A stretch of DNA of 64,000 nucleotides from Brenneria izadpanahii (lineage in GTDB: Bacteria; Pseudomonadota; Gammaproteobacteria; Enterobacterales; Enterobacteriaceae). Shown here in pieces: positions 9,804 to 18,569 of the stretch; positions within the stretch are counted from its first letter, which is position 1, and every line of letters begins with the position of its first letter. Both the position numbers and the translations under genes were made by a program. Under the pieces are notes generated by a model. That model ran no database searches and was not told the DNA's origin. It saw only the letters and a list, made by a program, of their open reading frames with translations. The stretch covers positions 3,658,001 to 3,722,000 of the forward strand of contig NZ_CP050854.1 of the NCBI RefSeq assembly GCF_017569925.1, in the 5' to 3' direction.

Positions 9804-10595
9804 ATGCAAGCTGAAATCCTTCTTACCCTCAAACTGCAACAGCGTTTATTTGCCGATCCGCGGCGCATCGAATTACTAAAACAAATCCGCCATACCGGTT
9901 CAATCAGCCAGGGGGCCAAGCTGGCCGGCATCAGTTATAAAAGCGCATGGGACGCCATCAACGAAATGAATCAGTTAGCCGAGCAGACCTTGGTTGAACG
10001 GATGACCGGGGGCAAAGGCGGCGGCGGCGCTCAGGTTACGCATTATGGCGAGCGGCTGATTCAACTCTACGATCTGCTCGCGCAAATTCAGCAGAAAGCC
10101 TTTGATGTATTGCAGGAAGATAATTTACCGCTGGATAGCCTGTTGGCGGCCATCGCGCGTTTTTCGCTGCAAACCAGCGCCAGAAACCAGTTTTTCGGCA
10201 CCGTGCTCGCACGCAGCGATCAACAGGTGCAACAACATCTGGATATTTTACTCGCCGATGGTAAAACCTCGCTTAGCGCGTTGATTACCCAACAAAGCGC
10301 CGAGCGTCTGCAACTCAAGCCAGGCAAAGAAGTATTAGTGCTGGTTAAGGCTCCCTGGGTGAATTTATGCGTGGGAACGCCCCCGGAAGCAGAAGCGGAT
10401 AACGTTCTGCACGGAAACATAAAAAGTATTCAGTCCGGCGATGAAAACAGCGAAGTGCTGGTCACGCTGGTTAGCGGCGAAACGCTTTGCGCGACGGTTC
10501 CGAGCCATATCGTTTCACAACAACAGTTCGAACCCGGTCGGCAAGTCTGCGCCTATTTCAATGCCGACAAAGTCATTATTGCAACGCTGTGCTGA
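9804..10595 (+). CDS. modE: Molybdate-responsive transcriptional regulator ModE
   Basis: ModE is a cytoplasmic dimer that binds DNA when loaded with molybdate. It represses modABC and activates molybdoenzyme genes. The 263 residues contain a winged helix-turn-helix (GSISQGAKLAGISYKSAW, ~32-49), the TGGKGGGGA wing (~68-76), the conserved linker TSARNQFFG, and two tandem MOP domains (~125-262) that form the molybdate sites. The length equals E. coli ModE (262). modF follows after 64 bases on the same strand. Confidence 0.97.
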   Translation: MQAEILLTLKLQQRLFADPRRIELLKQIRHTGSISQGAKLAGISYKSAWDAINEMNQLAEQTLVERMTGGKGGGGAQVTHYGERLIQLYDLLAQIQQKAFDVLQEDNLPLDSLLAAIARFSLQTSARNQFFGTVLARSDQQVQQHLDILLADGKTSLSALITQQSAERLQLKPGKEVLVLVKAPWVNLCVGTPPEAEADNVLHGNIKSIQSGDENSEVLVTLVSGETLCATVPSHIVSQQQFEPGRQVCAYFNADKVIIATLC

Positions 10596-10659
10596 ATATG
10601 TCCCCGGTCTGATAAACCGCTATATCCGAATTTTACACCCGTCGTAGGAAGGTAGAAAA

Positions 10660-12150
10660 ATGTCGTTGTTGAAAATATCGCAAGGGTTATTCCGCTTGAG
10701 TGACGCCCGCATGCTGCGTCTGGATGCGCTAACGATCGAACAGCATCAATGCTGGGCGTTTGTCGGCGCAAACGGCAGCGGGAAATCGGCGCTGGCCCGG
10801 GCGCTATCCGACGAGTTGCCGTTGCTGAGCGGTGAACGCCAAAGCGATTTTCAACGCGTGGTCCGGCTGTCATTTGAACAGTTGCAACAGCTGGTTTCCG
10901 AAGAGTGGCAGCGAAACAATACCGATATGCTGAGCGCCAACGAAGACGATACCGGGCGCACAACCGCAGAAGTGATTCAGGATACGATAACAGATCGGGA
11001 GCGCTGCCGGCGGCTCGCCCAGCAGTTTGGCATCGAGCATCTGCTGGATCGCCGCTTTAAATACCTTTCCACCGGCGAAACTCGCAAGACCATGCTATGT
11101 CAGGCGCTGATGCCGCAACCCGACCTGCTGATTCTGGACGAGCCTTTTGACGGGCTGGACGTCGACTCACGCCGGCAGCTTGCCGCGCATTTGCCTGAAC
11201 TGGCCAATCAGGGATATACCCTGGTGCTGATTCTGAATCGCTTTGACGATATCCCTGATTTTATCAATCAGGTGGGTATTCTGGCCGACTGTACGTTAAC
11301 CCGTACGGGAGAACGTAAAGACATTCTTTCTGAAGCGCTGATCGCCCAGTTGGCCTACAGTGAAAAGCTGTCCGGCAGCGTTCTTCCCGAACCGGAAGAT
11401 CCCCAACGCCATGCGAAACTTCCCCCCGACGAACCCCGCATCACGCTGCGTAACGGCGTCGTACAGTATAACGATCGCCCGATACTGCATGGATTAACGT
11501 GGCAAGTGCTGCCCGGACAGCACTGGCAGATTGTCGGCCCGAACGGCGCGGGGAAATCCACGCTGCTTAGCCTGATTACCGGCGATCATCCGCAGGGCTA
11601 CAGTAACGATCTCACCCTGTTTGGCCGCCGGCGCGGCAGCGGAGAAACCATCTGGGATATCAAGCGGCATATCGGTTACGTCAGCAGCAGTCTTCATCTT
11701 GATTACCGCGTCAGCGTCAGCGTGCGCAACGTTATCCTTTCCGGCTTTTTTGATTCTATCGGAATTTATCAGGCGGTTTCCGACCGCCAGCGCCTGTTAA
11801 CCGAACAGTGGCTGACCCTGCTGGGCCTTAACGGCGCGATTGCGGATACCCCGTTTCAGTCTTTGTCCTGGGGACAACAGCGGCTAGCGCTGATTGCCAG
11901 AGCACTGGTTAAACACCCGGCTTTGCTGATCCTCGATGAACCTTTACAAGGACTGGATCCGCTGAACCGGCAGCTAGTCCGCCGCTGGCTGGATATCCTG
12001 ATGAGCGAAGGCGATACGCAACTGCTGTTTGTGTCCCATCACGCGGAGGATGCGCCGCAGTGCATTACCCACCGTCTGACGTTTGTCGCCAAAGACGATA
12101 TCTATGACTATCAAACCGAAGAAATTATTCCGACGCATCCTATGCCATGA
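10660..12150 (+). CDS. modF: Duplicated ABC ATPase ModF
   Basis: The 496-residue protein has two ABC nucleotide-binding domains in tandem. The first has Walker A VGANGSGKSAL (~36) and Walker B LLILDEPFDGLD (~155). The second has Walker A VGPNGAGKSTL (~291), signature-region SWGQQRLAL (~405) and Walker B LLILDEPLQGLD (~425). It is the ModF/PhrA family, always beside modE, with an undefined role related to molybdenum (a photorepair link was proposed in E. coli). No membrane partner is encoded here. GAAGG before the ATG supports the start. Confidence 0.93.
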   Translation: MSLLKISQGLFRLSDARMLRLDALTIEQHQCWAFVGANGSGKSALARALSDELPLLSGERQSDFQRVVRLSFEQLQQLVSEEWQRNNTDMLSANEDDTGRTTAEVIQDTITDRERCRRLAQQFGIEHLLDRRFKYLSTGETRKTMLCQALMPQPDLLILDEPFDGLDVDSRRQLAAHLPELANQGYTLVLILNRFDDIPDFINQVGILADCTLTRTGERKDILSEALIAQLAYSEKLSGSVLPEPEDPQRHAKLPPDEPRITLRNGVVQYNDRPILHGLTWQVLPGQHWQIVGPNGAGKSTLLSLITGDHPQGYSNDLTLFGRRRGSGETIWDIKRHIGYVSSSLHLDYRVSVSVRNVILSGFFDSIGIYQAVSDRQRLLTEQWLTLLGLNGAIADTPFQSLSWGQQRLALIARALVKHPALLILDEPLQGLDPLNRQLVRRWLDILMSEGDTQLLFVSHHAEDAPQCITHRLTFVAKDDIYDYQTEEIIPTHPMP

Positions 12151-12234
12151 AAAAACGATTTATCAGGATTCCGATTGTTTTTCCCACGCCGAAACAGAAT
12201 TCTTATACATGGGGTACATGAGGAAAGCATGTGA

Positions 12235-12250
12235 GTGATAACGCTACCAC
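12235..12250. promoter_or_regulatory. GalR/GalS-type operator upstream of galE
   Basis: GTGATAACGCTACCAC is a 16-bp imperfect palindrome with a central CG. It agrees with the GalR/GalS (LacI-family) pattern GTG-N-AA-N-CG-N-T-N-CCAC at nearly every conserved position. It lies 171 bases before the galE start in the modF-galE gap, which is otherwise A/T-rich and without a gene. Confidence 0.75.
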
Positions 12251-12420
12251 TCCATCGAATTTCAAAGCAGAAACGGCGTTTATTAAAACGATTATATGAC
12301 TTGCATACATGCTTTCCACTTAAAAACATTATCAATAACAGGCGCGGTTTCCCGCTGAAGATCACCTTTTTCAGCATCCGGCCGTGTTATTTTTTCTAAA
12401 ACTTTAAACAGAGGTTATTT

Positions 12421-13437
12421 ATGAACGTTCTCGTTACGGGTGGTAGCGGTTACATAGGGAGCCATACCTGCGTGCAGCTGCTGGCCGCCGGGCATCATCC
12501 CATCATCCTCGACAATTTGTGCAACAGCAAAGCCAGCGTAGTTAAAACCATCACGCAGCTGACGGGAAAAGCGCCTGATTTCTATCAAGGCGACGTACGC
12601 GACAGCACATTGCTGAATGACATTTTTTCCCGCCACGCTATTGATTCAGTGATCCACTTCGCGGGCCTGAAAGCGGTAGGCGAGTCCGTTCAGAAACCGA
12701 TTAGCTATTATGAAAACAATGTCTACGGCACGCTGGTTCTGGTTGAGGCCATGAAAAAGGCCGGGGTGAAAAACCTGATTTTCAGCTCTTCCGCCACCGT
12801 TTACGGCGATCAACCCCGCATTCCCTATCAGGAAAGTTTCCCGACCGGTCATCCTGCCAGCCCTTATGGCCGCAGCAAGCTGATGGTCGAACAAATTTTG
12901 CAGGATCTGCAACACGCCGAACCTGACTGGAGCATCACGCTGCTACGTTATTTCAACCCGGTAGGCGCGCATCCGTCAGGCGAAATGGGCGAAGATCCGC
13001 AGGGTATTCCCAATAACCTGATGCCTTATATTGCTCAGGTTGCCGTCGGCCGCCGCGAATCACTGGCGGTTTTCGGTAATGACTATCCGACGGAAGACGG
13101 CACCGGCGTACGTGATTACATCCATGTCGTCGATCTGGCCGACGGCCACGTCGCCGCCATGAATACGCTGCAAAACCGCGCCGGCGTTCATATTTATAAT
13201 CTGGGCGCTGGCGTTGGCTATAGCGTTTTACAGGTCGTCGAGGCGTTCAGTCAGGCATGCGGCAAACCCGTAGCCTATCACTTCGCCCCGCGCCGCCAGG
13301 GCGATCTGGCCGCCTACTGGGCCGATGCGGAAAAAGCCGCCAGCGATCTGAACTGGCGGGTAAAACGTTCGCTGACAGAAATGGCGCAGGATACCTGGCG
13401 CTGGCAGTCCACCCATCCGAATGGTTATCCGGACTAA
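12421..13437 (+). CDS. galE: UDP-glucose 4-epimerase
   Basis: GalE interconverts UDP-glucose and UDP-galactose, needed both for galactose use and for surface polysaccharide. The 338 residues match the family length exactly. The NAD-binding loop GGSGYIGSHT (~7-16), the catalytic SSATVYG (~123-129) and the YGRSK tyrosine-lysine pair (~149-153) are intact. AGAGG precedes the ATG. In related enterics galT and galK follow directly; here a 242-base gap and galM follow, so GalE may mainly supply UDP-galactose for biosynthesis. Confidence 0.97.
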   Translation: MNVLVTGGSGYIGSHTCVQLLAAGHHPIILDNLCNSKASVVKTITQLTGKAPDFYQGDVRDSTLLNDIFSRHAIDSVIHFAGLKAVGESVQKPISYYENNVYGTLVLVEAMKKAGVKNLIFSSSATVYGDQPRIPYQESFPTGHPASPYGRSKLMVEQILQDLQHAEPDWSITLLRYFNPVGAHPSGEMGEDPQGIPNNLMPYIAQVAVGRRESLAVFGNDYPTEDGTGVRDYIHVVDLADGHVAAMNTLQNRAGVHIYNLGAGVGYSVLQVVEAFSQACGKPVAYHFAPRRQGDLAAYWADAEKAASDLNWRVKRSLTEMAQDTWRWQSTHPNGYPD

Positions 13438-13679
13438 AACCCCACACCCCTTGCCGGCGTTAAAAACCGTTAACGGCCAAGGGGCCAGGTTGATTGAAAC
13501 GGCGGCCGGCCACGGAATAACCGTGACCGGCCGCCGGGGCGTTTGTAATTTGTAACATGAAAAGCCGACCCGGCCTGCGGCAGCGTGGCGTCGATCTCAG
13601 AAAATGGTAACGCCGCCATGCAGAATGCCAATTTAGCGACTGCGAGCCATACTGGCGATGGCATCCACAGGAGTAAATC
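13438..13679. other. galE-galM gap where galT and galK would be expected
   Basis: The 242 bases contain two hairpins: CCTTG...CAAGG (about 13449-13482) and a GC-rich 10+5 bp stem with loop AATAA (13500-13536). The second is followed by a mildly T-rich stretch and may end galE transcription. No fragment resembling galT or galK was recognised in any frame. AGGAG at the right end belongs to galM. Confidence 0.6.
13500..13536 (+). terminator. Strong GC-rich hairpin after galE (possible terminator)
   Basis: The stem CGGCGGCCGG pairs with CCGGCCGCCG (10 bp), then after one mismatch CACGG pairs with CCGTG, closed by loop AATAA. The following bases GGGCGTTTGTAATTTG contain only an interrupted T tract, so terminator function is uncertain. 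Confidence 0.4.
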
Positions 13680-14726
13680 ATGTTGAATGAAAAAACTGCC
13701 GCGCTGGCGCCGGACGGTCAGCCATTTCAATTAACCAGGTTACAGAATCTGGCGGGCATGCGCGTTTGCCTAATGGACTGGGGCGCGACCTGGCTTTCCT
13801 GTCAGCTTCCCATACCGGATAGCGGCGTTCGGGAAGTCCTGTTGGGATGCGCATCACCCGAACAATATCCGCTGCAGCAGGCTTATCTAGGCGCATCAAT
13901 CGGCCGTTATGCCAACCGTATCGCCAATGCCGAGATCCGTCGCGGAGACGAGGTATTCCAACTGATAGCCAATCAGGGGGAACACCAATTGCATGGCGGG
14001 CCGCAAGGCTTTCACACCCGGCGCTGGCGTATTCTCAGCCAGGATGCGTCGCAGGTCGTTTACCAGTTGAATTCGCCGGACGGCGATCAGGGATTTCCGG
14101 GGCAGCTTAACGTACAGGCGCGCTATCGCCTGACGGAACATAACGCGTTGGAGATCGAATATCAGGCGGTCACGGAAAAACACTGCCCGGTATGCTTAAC
14201 CAATCACGCCTATTTTAATCTTGATGGCGGCCAGACCGATGTACGCCGACATCAGTTGCAACTCTTCGCCGATTATTATCTGCCGGTAAATAGCGCAGGT
14301 ATTCCCGGCGATAACCTCGCCTCGGTAAAAGATAGCGGGATGGATTTCCGTCAACCGAAGACATTGGCAAAAGACTTTCTGCGCGACCGGGACCAGATTA
14401 CCGTCGGCGGTTACGATCATGCTTATCTGCTGCATCGAACCTGTGGTTCCAGCGAGAGTCCGGCGGCTAACCTATGGTCATCCGACGGGCGCGTATTGAT
14501 GAGCGTATTTACCAGCGCCCCGGCCTTACAGCTCTACAGCGGCAATTTCCTGGCCGGCACGCCGTCACGGGAAGGCGGCGGCTATGAAAATTACGCCGGC
14601 ATCGCGCTGGAAAGCGAATTTCTGCCGGACAGCCCCAATCATCCCGACTGGCCGCAGCCGGACTGCTGGTTAAAACCGGGAAAGGTTTACCGCTCGGACA
14701 CGACGTACCAGTTTTTTTCCCAGTAA
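13680..14726 (+). CDS. galM: Galactose mutarotase (aldose 1-epimerase)
   Basis: GalM interconverts the alpha and beta anomers of galactose. The 348-residue protein has the family's large beta-sandwich with the general-acid region NHAYFNLDGG (His ~177) and the catalytic glutamate in IALESEFLPDSPNHPDWP (~305). AGGAG sits 8 bases before the ATG. It is the only gal gene besides galE retained here. Without galK its usual partner is absent from this locus, so it may act on another sugar or is a leftover of the operon. Confidence 0.94.
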   Translation: MLNEKTAALAPDGQPFQLTRLQNLAGMRVCLMDWGATWLSCQLPIPDSGVREVLLGCASPEQYPLQQAYLGASIGRYANRIANAEIRRGDEVFQLIANQGEHQLHGGPQGFHTRRWRILSQDASQVVYQLNSPDGDQGFPGQLNVQARYRLTEHNALEIEYQAVTEKHCPVCLTNHAYFNLDGGQTDVRRHQLQLFADYYLPVNSAGIPGDNLASVKDSGMDFRQPKTLAKDFLRDRDQITVGGYDHAYLLHRTCGSSESPAANLWSSDGRVLMSVFTSAPALQLYSGNFLAGTPSREGGGYENYAGIALESEFLPDSPNHPDWPQPDCWLKPGKVYRSDTTYQFFSQ

Positions 14727-14949
14727 CCGACGATCTGGCCGCCGTAGTTATCGCGGCGCGTCTTCTCGGCATGCCTGCGGCGACTTGTCCCGACATCCCC
14801 GCGGCATCAGGCGGGGATCCGTTTCCGCCGGCGGCCCGGCGTTGCAGAAAATCCCCCCGCGCCGCCAATTTACAAATCTCTGCAAATCCCCGCTTGCCCA
14901 CTTCTGTTTCAGACTATTACACTGCCATTGCATTCAGTAAGGATTCGTT

Positions 14950-15387
14950 ATGTCAGCATCCGGTTTATCGCCATCATTGATTCATCATCTGCGCAACAAA
15001 GGCAGGTGGGGATGGTTATTGGCGTTATGCTGGCTGTTTCTGAATGCCCAACTGGCCCTTGCTGGCCATCAATGCGATCTGGCCATCAGCACGGTTTCCC
15101 CTACCGTGCAGCATCAGGCTCACCTGCAACAAACAGCGTCTCATCCATCGCATCATGCGATGCCGGCGCACTCGGCTGCTCAGCAAACGCCGCTGTGTGA
15201 AAAACACTGTGTGCCGGACACCGTCAAACAAGACAACGCTTCGCTGACGTTACTGGCGATCCCGGTCAGCAATGAACTGGCTCTGGCCGCTCAACCGCGT
15301 GAAGCGAACTGCGCCAGTAACGCCTGGTTCTCCCCGCCCGTTGCCGGCCCGCCGGCTGAAATACGTTTTTGCCGCTTCATAGAATAG
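14950..15387 (+). CDS. Small His/Cys-containing secreted protein at head of cus operon
   Basis: The 145-residue protein has a hydrophobic N-terminal segment (WGWLLALCWLFLNAQLALAG, ~20-39) that looks like a signal peptide or anchor. A histidine-rich stretch follows (HQAHLQQTASHPSHHAMPAH, ~56-75), then CEKHC (~83-87) and a C-terminal PPAEIRFCRF. Similar short proteins (DUF2946-like) are often found with copper efflux genes, so periplasmic copper binding is a reasonable inference. It is 74 bases upstream of cusF on the same strand. An overlapping start at 14928 is in another frame and was not used. The family assignment is tentative. Confidence 0.6.
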   Translation: MSASGLSPSLIHHLRNKGRWGWLLALCWLFLNAQLALAGHQCDLAISTVSPTVQHQAHLQQTASHPSHHAMPAHSAAQQTPLCEKHCVPDTVKQDNASLTLLAIPVSNELALAAQPREANCASNAWFSPPVAGPPAEIRFCRFIE

Positions 15388-15461
15388 CTCAACAACGAAT
15401 AACCCGTCTGCGCCTTCTGGCGTAACCGTATGTTATTTATTGTTTTTATGGAGCTATTATT

Positions 15462-15797
15462 ATGCGTACCACCTACGTTGCGTTTATCGCCGGTCTTTTC
15501 CTGTCTTCCCCGCTATGGGCCAACGACCATCAACATCACATGATGGCGTCGCCCGATACGTCCGCGCAAAAAATATATCAAGCCAACGGCATCGTTAAAC
15601 AATGGGATAGCGACAGCGTCACGATTTCCCACGCGCCGATTGCCGACTTGCAGTGGCCGGCCATGACCATGGCGTTCAGGCTGCCTGATTCCTCCGGCGA
15701 ATTTAAGCCGTTACCGGCGAATACCCCCGTTGCTTTCAGTTTTATGCAAAGCGACAGCGGCTATACCTTGACCAGTATTACGCCACGGCAAAAATAA
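15462..15797 (+). CDS. cusF: Periplasmic copper/silver metallochaperone CusF
   Basis: This 111-residue secreted protein has a signal peptide ending at SSPLWA (~residue 20) and the short histidine/methionine stretch NDHQHHMM. The OB-fold carries the Cu(I)/Ag(I) ligands as TISHAP (His) and LQWPAMTMAF (Trp, Met, Met). CusF hands metal to the CusCBA tripartite pump. It lies before cusC here, whereas the E. coli order is cusC-cusF-cusB-cusA. Confidence 0.93.
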   Translation: MRTTYVAFIAGLFLSSPLWANDHQHHMMASPDTSAQKIYQANGIVKQWDSDSVTISHAPIADLQWPAMTMAFRLPDSSGEFKPLPANTPVAFSFMQSDSGYTLTSITPRQK

Positions 15798-15810
15798 CCG
15801 AGGATCAAAA

Positions 15811-17070
15811 ATGAGCATGTCCAAGCACCACTCACTAAGAGCGTGGCTGGCGATGTTGCTGTGGCTGCCTGCCGTATCCTTTGCGGCAGATCTGGATCTT
15901 GAGCAGGCTTTACAGGCGGCGGAACGCTATTCCGCCGATCTGTCGGCCAATAGGCATCAGATTAGCGCGCTGCAAAACATGGCCGATTCCGCCACGCAAC
16001 TTCCGGATCCGCAGCTCAGGTTCGGCGTAGAAAACCTGCCGTTAGGGGGAAACAACGGCAGCAGGCTGACGCGTGAAGGGATGACGATGCAGCGTATCGG
16101 CGTCATGCAAACCTATGTCAGCAGTACCAAGCGCGAGAATAAGGCCCGATCGTTGCGCGCGGAAGCCGACAGCCTGCGCAGCAACAGCGAAGCCATCCGC
16201 GCCCGCCTGCAGCGGGAAACCGCGCAGGCCTGGCTGGAACTGGCGCTGTCGCAGCAATCGCTGAAAGAAGTTCGGTCGCTGGCTAACGAAAGCCGGCGGC
16301 AGATTCCGCTGCAAAAAGCCGGCGTTGCCGCAGGCGGCGAAGCCAGCGGCGTGCTGGATGCCCGCCTGACGCTGGCGGCAATGCAGGACAAACTGGCCGA
16401 TGCCGAACGGGACGTTCAAATAGCGCGGGCAAGGATGGTTCAGCTTACCGGGATAGCGGATATCAACGTCCGCGGCGCGCTCCCCCGCTTCGAACGTTTA
16501 CCCGCTCCGCCGGATGAACTGAGCAAAACGATCCGCCTGCACCCGGAAATGCAGCTGGCGCAGCGCGAATCCGAACTGGCCCAGGCTCGCGCCGCGCAAT
16601 CCGCGGTGGCGGCCATCCCCGATGTGGGCGTCGAGCTTTACTATGCCAAGCGGGGAGACGACTACGACGATATGGCCGGCGTAATGGTGACGGTCGATCT
16701 GCCGTTGTTCAAATCCCGGCGGCAGGATAAAGACTACGCCGCCGATGTGGCGCGCACTCAGGAAGCCCGCGACCGCGCGCTGCTGACCGGCAGGGAGCAT
16801 CAGGCGCTGCTCGATACGCTGATAGCGCAGTATCAGGCGGCCCAGTCACGCTGGCTGCGTCAAAAGAATGAGGTGCTGCCTCTTCAGCAGCAGCGCATCA
16901 AACTGATGCAGACCCAGTACCAGTCCGGCAGCAGCGATCTCGCTTCGGTTCTAGAAGCCCGCCTTTCGCTGCTTGAAAGCCAGATTGACGTACAGACCAC
17001 CGCCCGGGAGATGGCCCAGCTTTGGGCCACCATCCGCTATCTGACGCCGCAGGGAAACCCATTACAATGA
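15811..17070 (+). CDS. cusC: TolC-family outer-membrane channel of the Cus efflux system
   Basis: The 419-residue outer-membrane efflux protein has a signal peptide (LAMLLWLPAVSFA) followed by two repeats of the TolC/CzcC fold rich in Ala, Gln and Leu coiled-coil helices (~27-215 and ~235-415). It provides the outer-membrane exit duct for the RND pump. The sequence is closer to the CzcC type than to E. coli CusC, and no lipobox cysteine is seen after the signal. GAGG precedes ATG 15811. Its stop codon overlaps the cusB start (ATGA). Confidence 0.87.
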   Translation: MSMSKHHSLRAWLAMLLWLPAVSFAADLDLEQALQAAERYSADLSANRHQISALQNMADSATQLPDPQLRFGVENLPLGGNNGSRLTREGMTMQRIGVMQTYVSSTKRENKARSLRAEADSLRSNSEAIRARLQRETAQAWLELALSQQSLKEVRSLANESRRQIPLQKAGVAAGGEASGVLDARLTLAAMQDKLADAERDVQIARARMVQLTGIADINVRGALPRFERLPAPPDELSKTIRLHPEMQLAQRESELAQARAAQSAVAAIPDVGVELYYAKRGDDYDDMAGVMVTVDLPLFKSRRQDKDYAADVARTQEARDRALLTGREHQALLDTLIAQYQAAQSRWLRQKNEVLPLQQQRIKLMQTQYQSGSSDLASVLEARLSLLESQIDVQTTAREMAQLWATIRYLTPQGNPLQ

Positions 17071-18569
17071 ATAAACCACTTACTATCAGCCTGCTGACCC
17101 TGGCGATCGCCAGCGCTATCGGCGTCGGTTATTTCTGGGGCAGTCAGCAACATCAAACGGCCGCGCCAGACGCCCAGCCCCAGAGCGAACGCCCGGTTCT
17201 GTATTGGTACGATCCGATGGTGCCGGATAAGCGCTTTGATAAACCGGGTAAATCGCCGTTTATGGATATGCAGCTTATTCCCCGCTATGCCGATGAAGCG
17301 CAAGACGACGGCGGCGTCACCATCAGCGCCCGCCAGCAGCAAAACCTGGGGGTTCGCACCGCACCGGCGGAAATACGAACCACCAACACGCAAACGCCCG
17401 GCTATGGCGCCGTGGCGCTCAATGAGCGTGGGCTGCATACGATAGTGGCCCCCAGCGGCGGCATTGTCGAACAGCTTAATGTGAGTGCGCCGCAACAGCA
17501 GGTTAAGAAGGGAGAAACGCTGGCGACATTGTGGAACCCCGCCTGGACGGCGGCGCAACAGGAATATCTGGCGGTACGACAGCTGGGGGATAGCTCGCTG
17601 ACGCAGGCCGCGCGCCAAAAGCTCTCTCTGCTGTTCATGCCGGAAACCGTCATCCGCCAGGTGGAGCGCAGCGGGAAACCACAATCGCGCATGACCATCA
17701 CCGCGCCGGAAGCCGGCTACGTGAATAAGCTGGAAGTGCGGGCGGGAATGCAGTTAACCCCAGCGCAACCGCTATTCGAACTGGCAAACCTGGATCCCGT
17801 CTGGGTAGAGGTGGACTTCCCGGAAGTACAGGCGGCGCAACTGACCGTTGGCGGTGAAGCGATCGCCAGCAGCAACGCCTGGCCGGGAACAACCTTCCGC
17901 GGAACCATTAGCGAACTGTTGCCGCTACTGGACAGCGCGACGCGGACATTAAAAGCGCGCGTGGTGCTGGCGAACCCTCAGAAGCAGCTAAAACCCGGCA
18001 TGTACCTGTCGGTGCAGGTTAGCGGCCAAACACCGCAGCCGCGCCTGATGATCCCGCAACAGGCATTATTGATTAGCGGTGCTCAAAACCGGGTGCTGCT
18101 AAGCGAAGGCGATGGTCACTTCGTCCCCCGCAAAGTCACCGTTGGGATCGTCCAGGACGGCTGGGCTGAAATCACCGACGGCCTCCGCGAAGGCGACGCC
18201 GTGGTCACGTCCGGCCAATTCCTCATTGATTCCGAAGCCAGTCTGCGCAGTTCTTTCTCTCAGTTTAGTGACGAAAAACAGGAGATGTCATCCCAGGGAA
18301 ATAGCGGGCAAACCGAAGGTAAACAAACGGGTTATCAAACCCAGGGGGTAATCAAAGCCATCAATGGCAACCAGCTTACCATCGAGCATGATGCGGTGCC
18401 GGCGCTTAACTGGTCGCCGATGACCATGGACTTCACCCTGCCGCAAGACAGCCTGCCGCAGGGCATCGGTATCGGCAGCAAGATCGGCTTTCGTTTCACC
18501 ATGGATGATAGCGGCATTCATATTCAGGAAATCTCGCCGGTCGATGCCGGACATGGAGGCCGCCAATGA
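17067..18569 (+). CDS. cusB: Periplasmic adaptor CusB with fused C-terminal CusF domain
   Basis: This 500-residue membrane-fusion protein starts with an N-terminal membrane anchor ([19 protein letters not shown]). A heavy-metal-binding segment ([20 protein letters not shown], ~50-69, then MDMQLIPRY) follows, then lipoyl-like, barrel and alpha-hairpin domains. After residue ~420 a linker leads to a complete CusF-like domain ([18 protein letters not shown] ... NWSPMTMDF) with His, Trp, Met and Met ligands. ATG 17067 overlaps the cusC stop; an upstream in-frame ATG at 17022 lies inside cusC. The gene links CusC and CusA and overlaps cusA by 4 bases. Confidence 0.93.
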   Translation: MNKPLTISLLTLAIASAIGVGYFWGSQQHQTAAPDAQPQSERPVLYWYDPMVPDKRFDKPGKSPFMDMQLIPRYADEAQDDGGVTISARQQQNLGVRTAPAEIRTTNTQTPGYGAVALNERGLHTIVAPSGGIVEQLNVSAPQQQVKKGETLATLWNPAWTAAQQEYLAVRQLGDSSLTQAARQKLSLLFMPETVIRQVERSGKPQSRMTITAPEAGYVNKLEVRAGMQLTPAQPLFELANLDPVWVEVDFPEVQAAQLTVGGEAIASSNAWPGTTFRGTISELLPLLDSATRTLKARVVLANPQKQLKPGMYLSVQVSGQTPQPRLMIPQQALLISGAQNRVLLSEGDGHFVPRKVTVGIVQDGWAEITDGLREGDAVVTSGQFLIDSEASLRSSFSQFSDEKQEMSSQGNSGQTEGKQTGYQTQGVIKAINGNQLTIEHDAVPALNWSPMTMDFTLPQDSLPQGIGIGSKIGFRFTMDDSGIHIQEISPVDAGHGGRQ

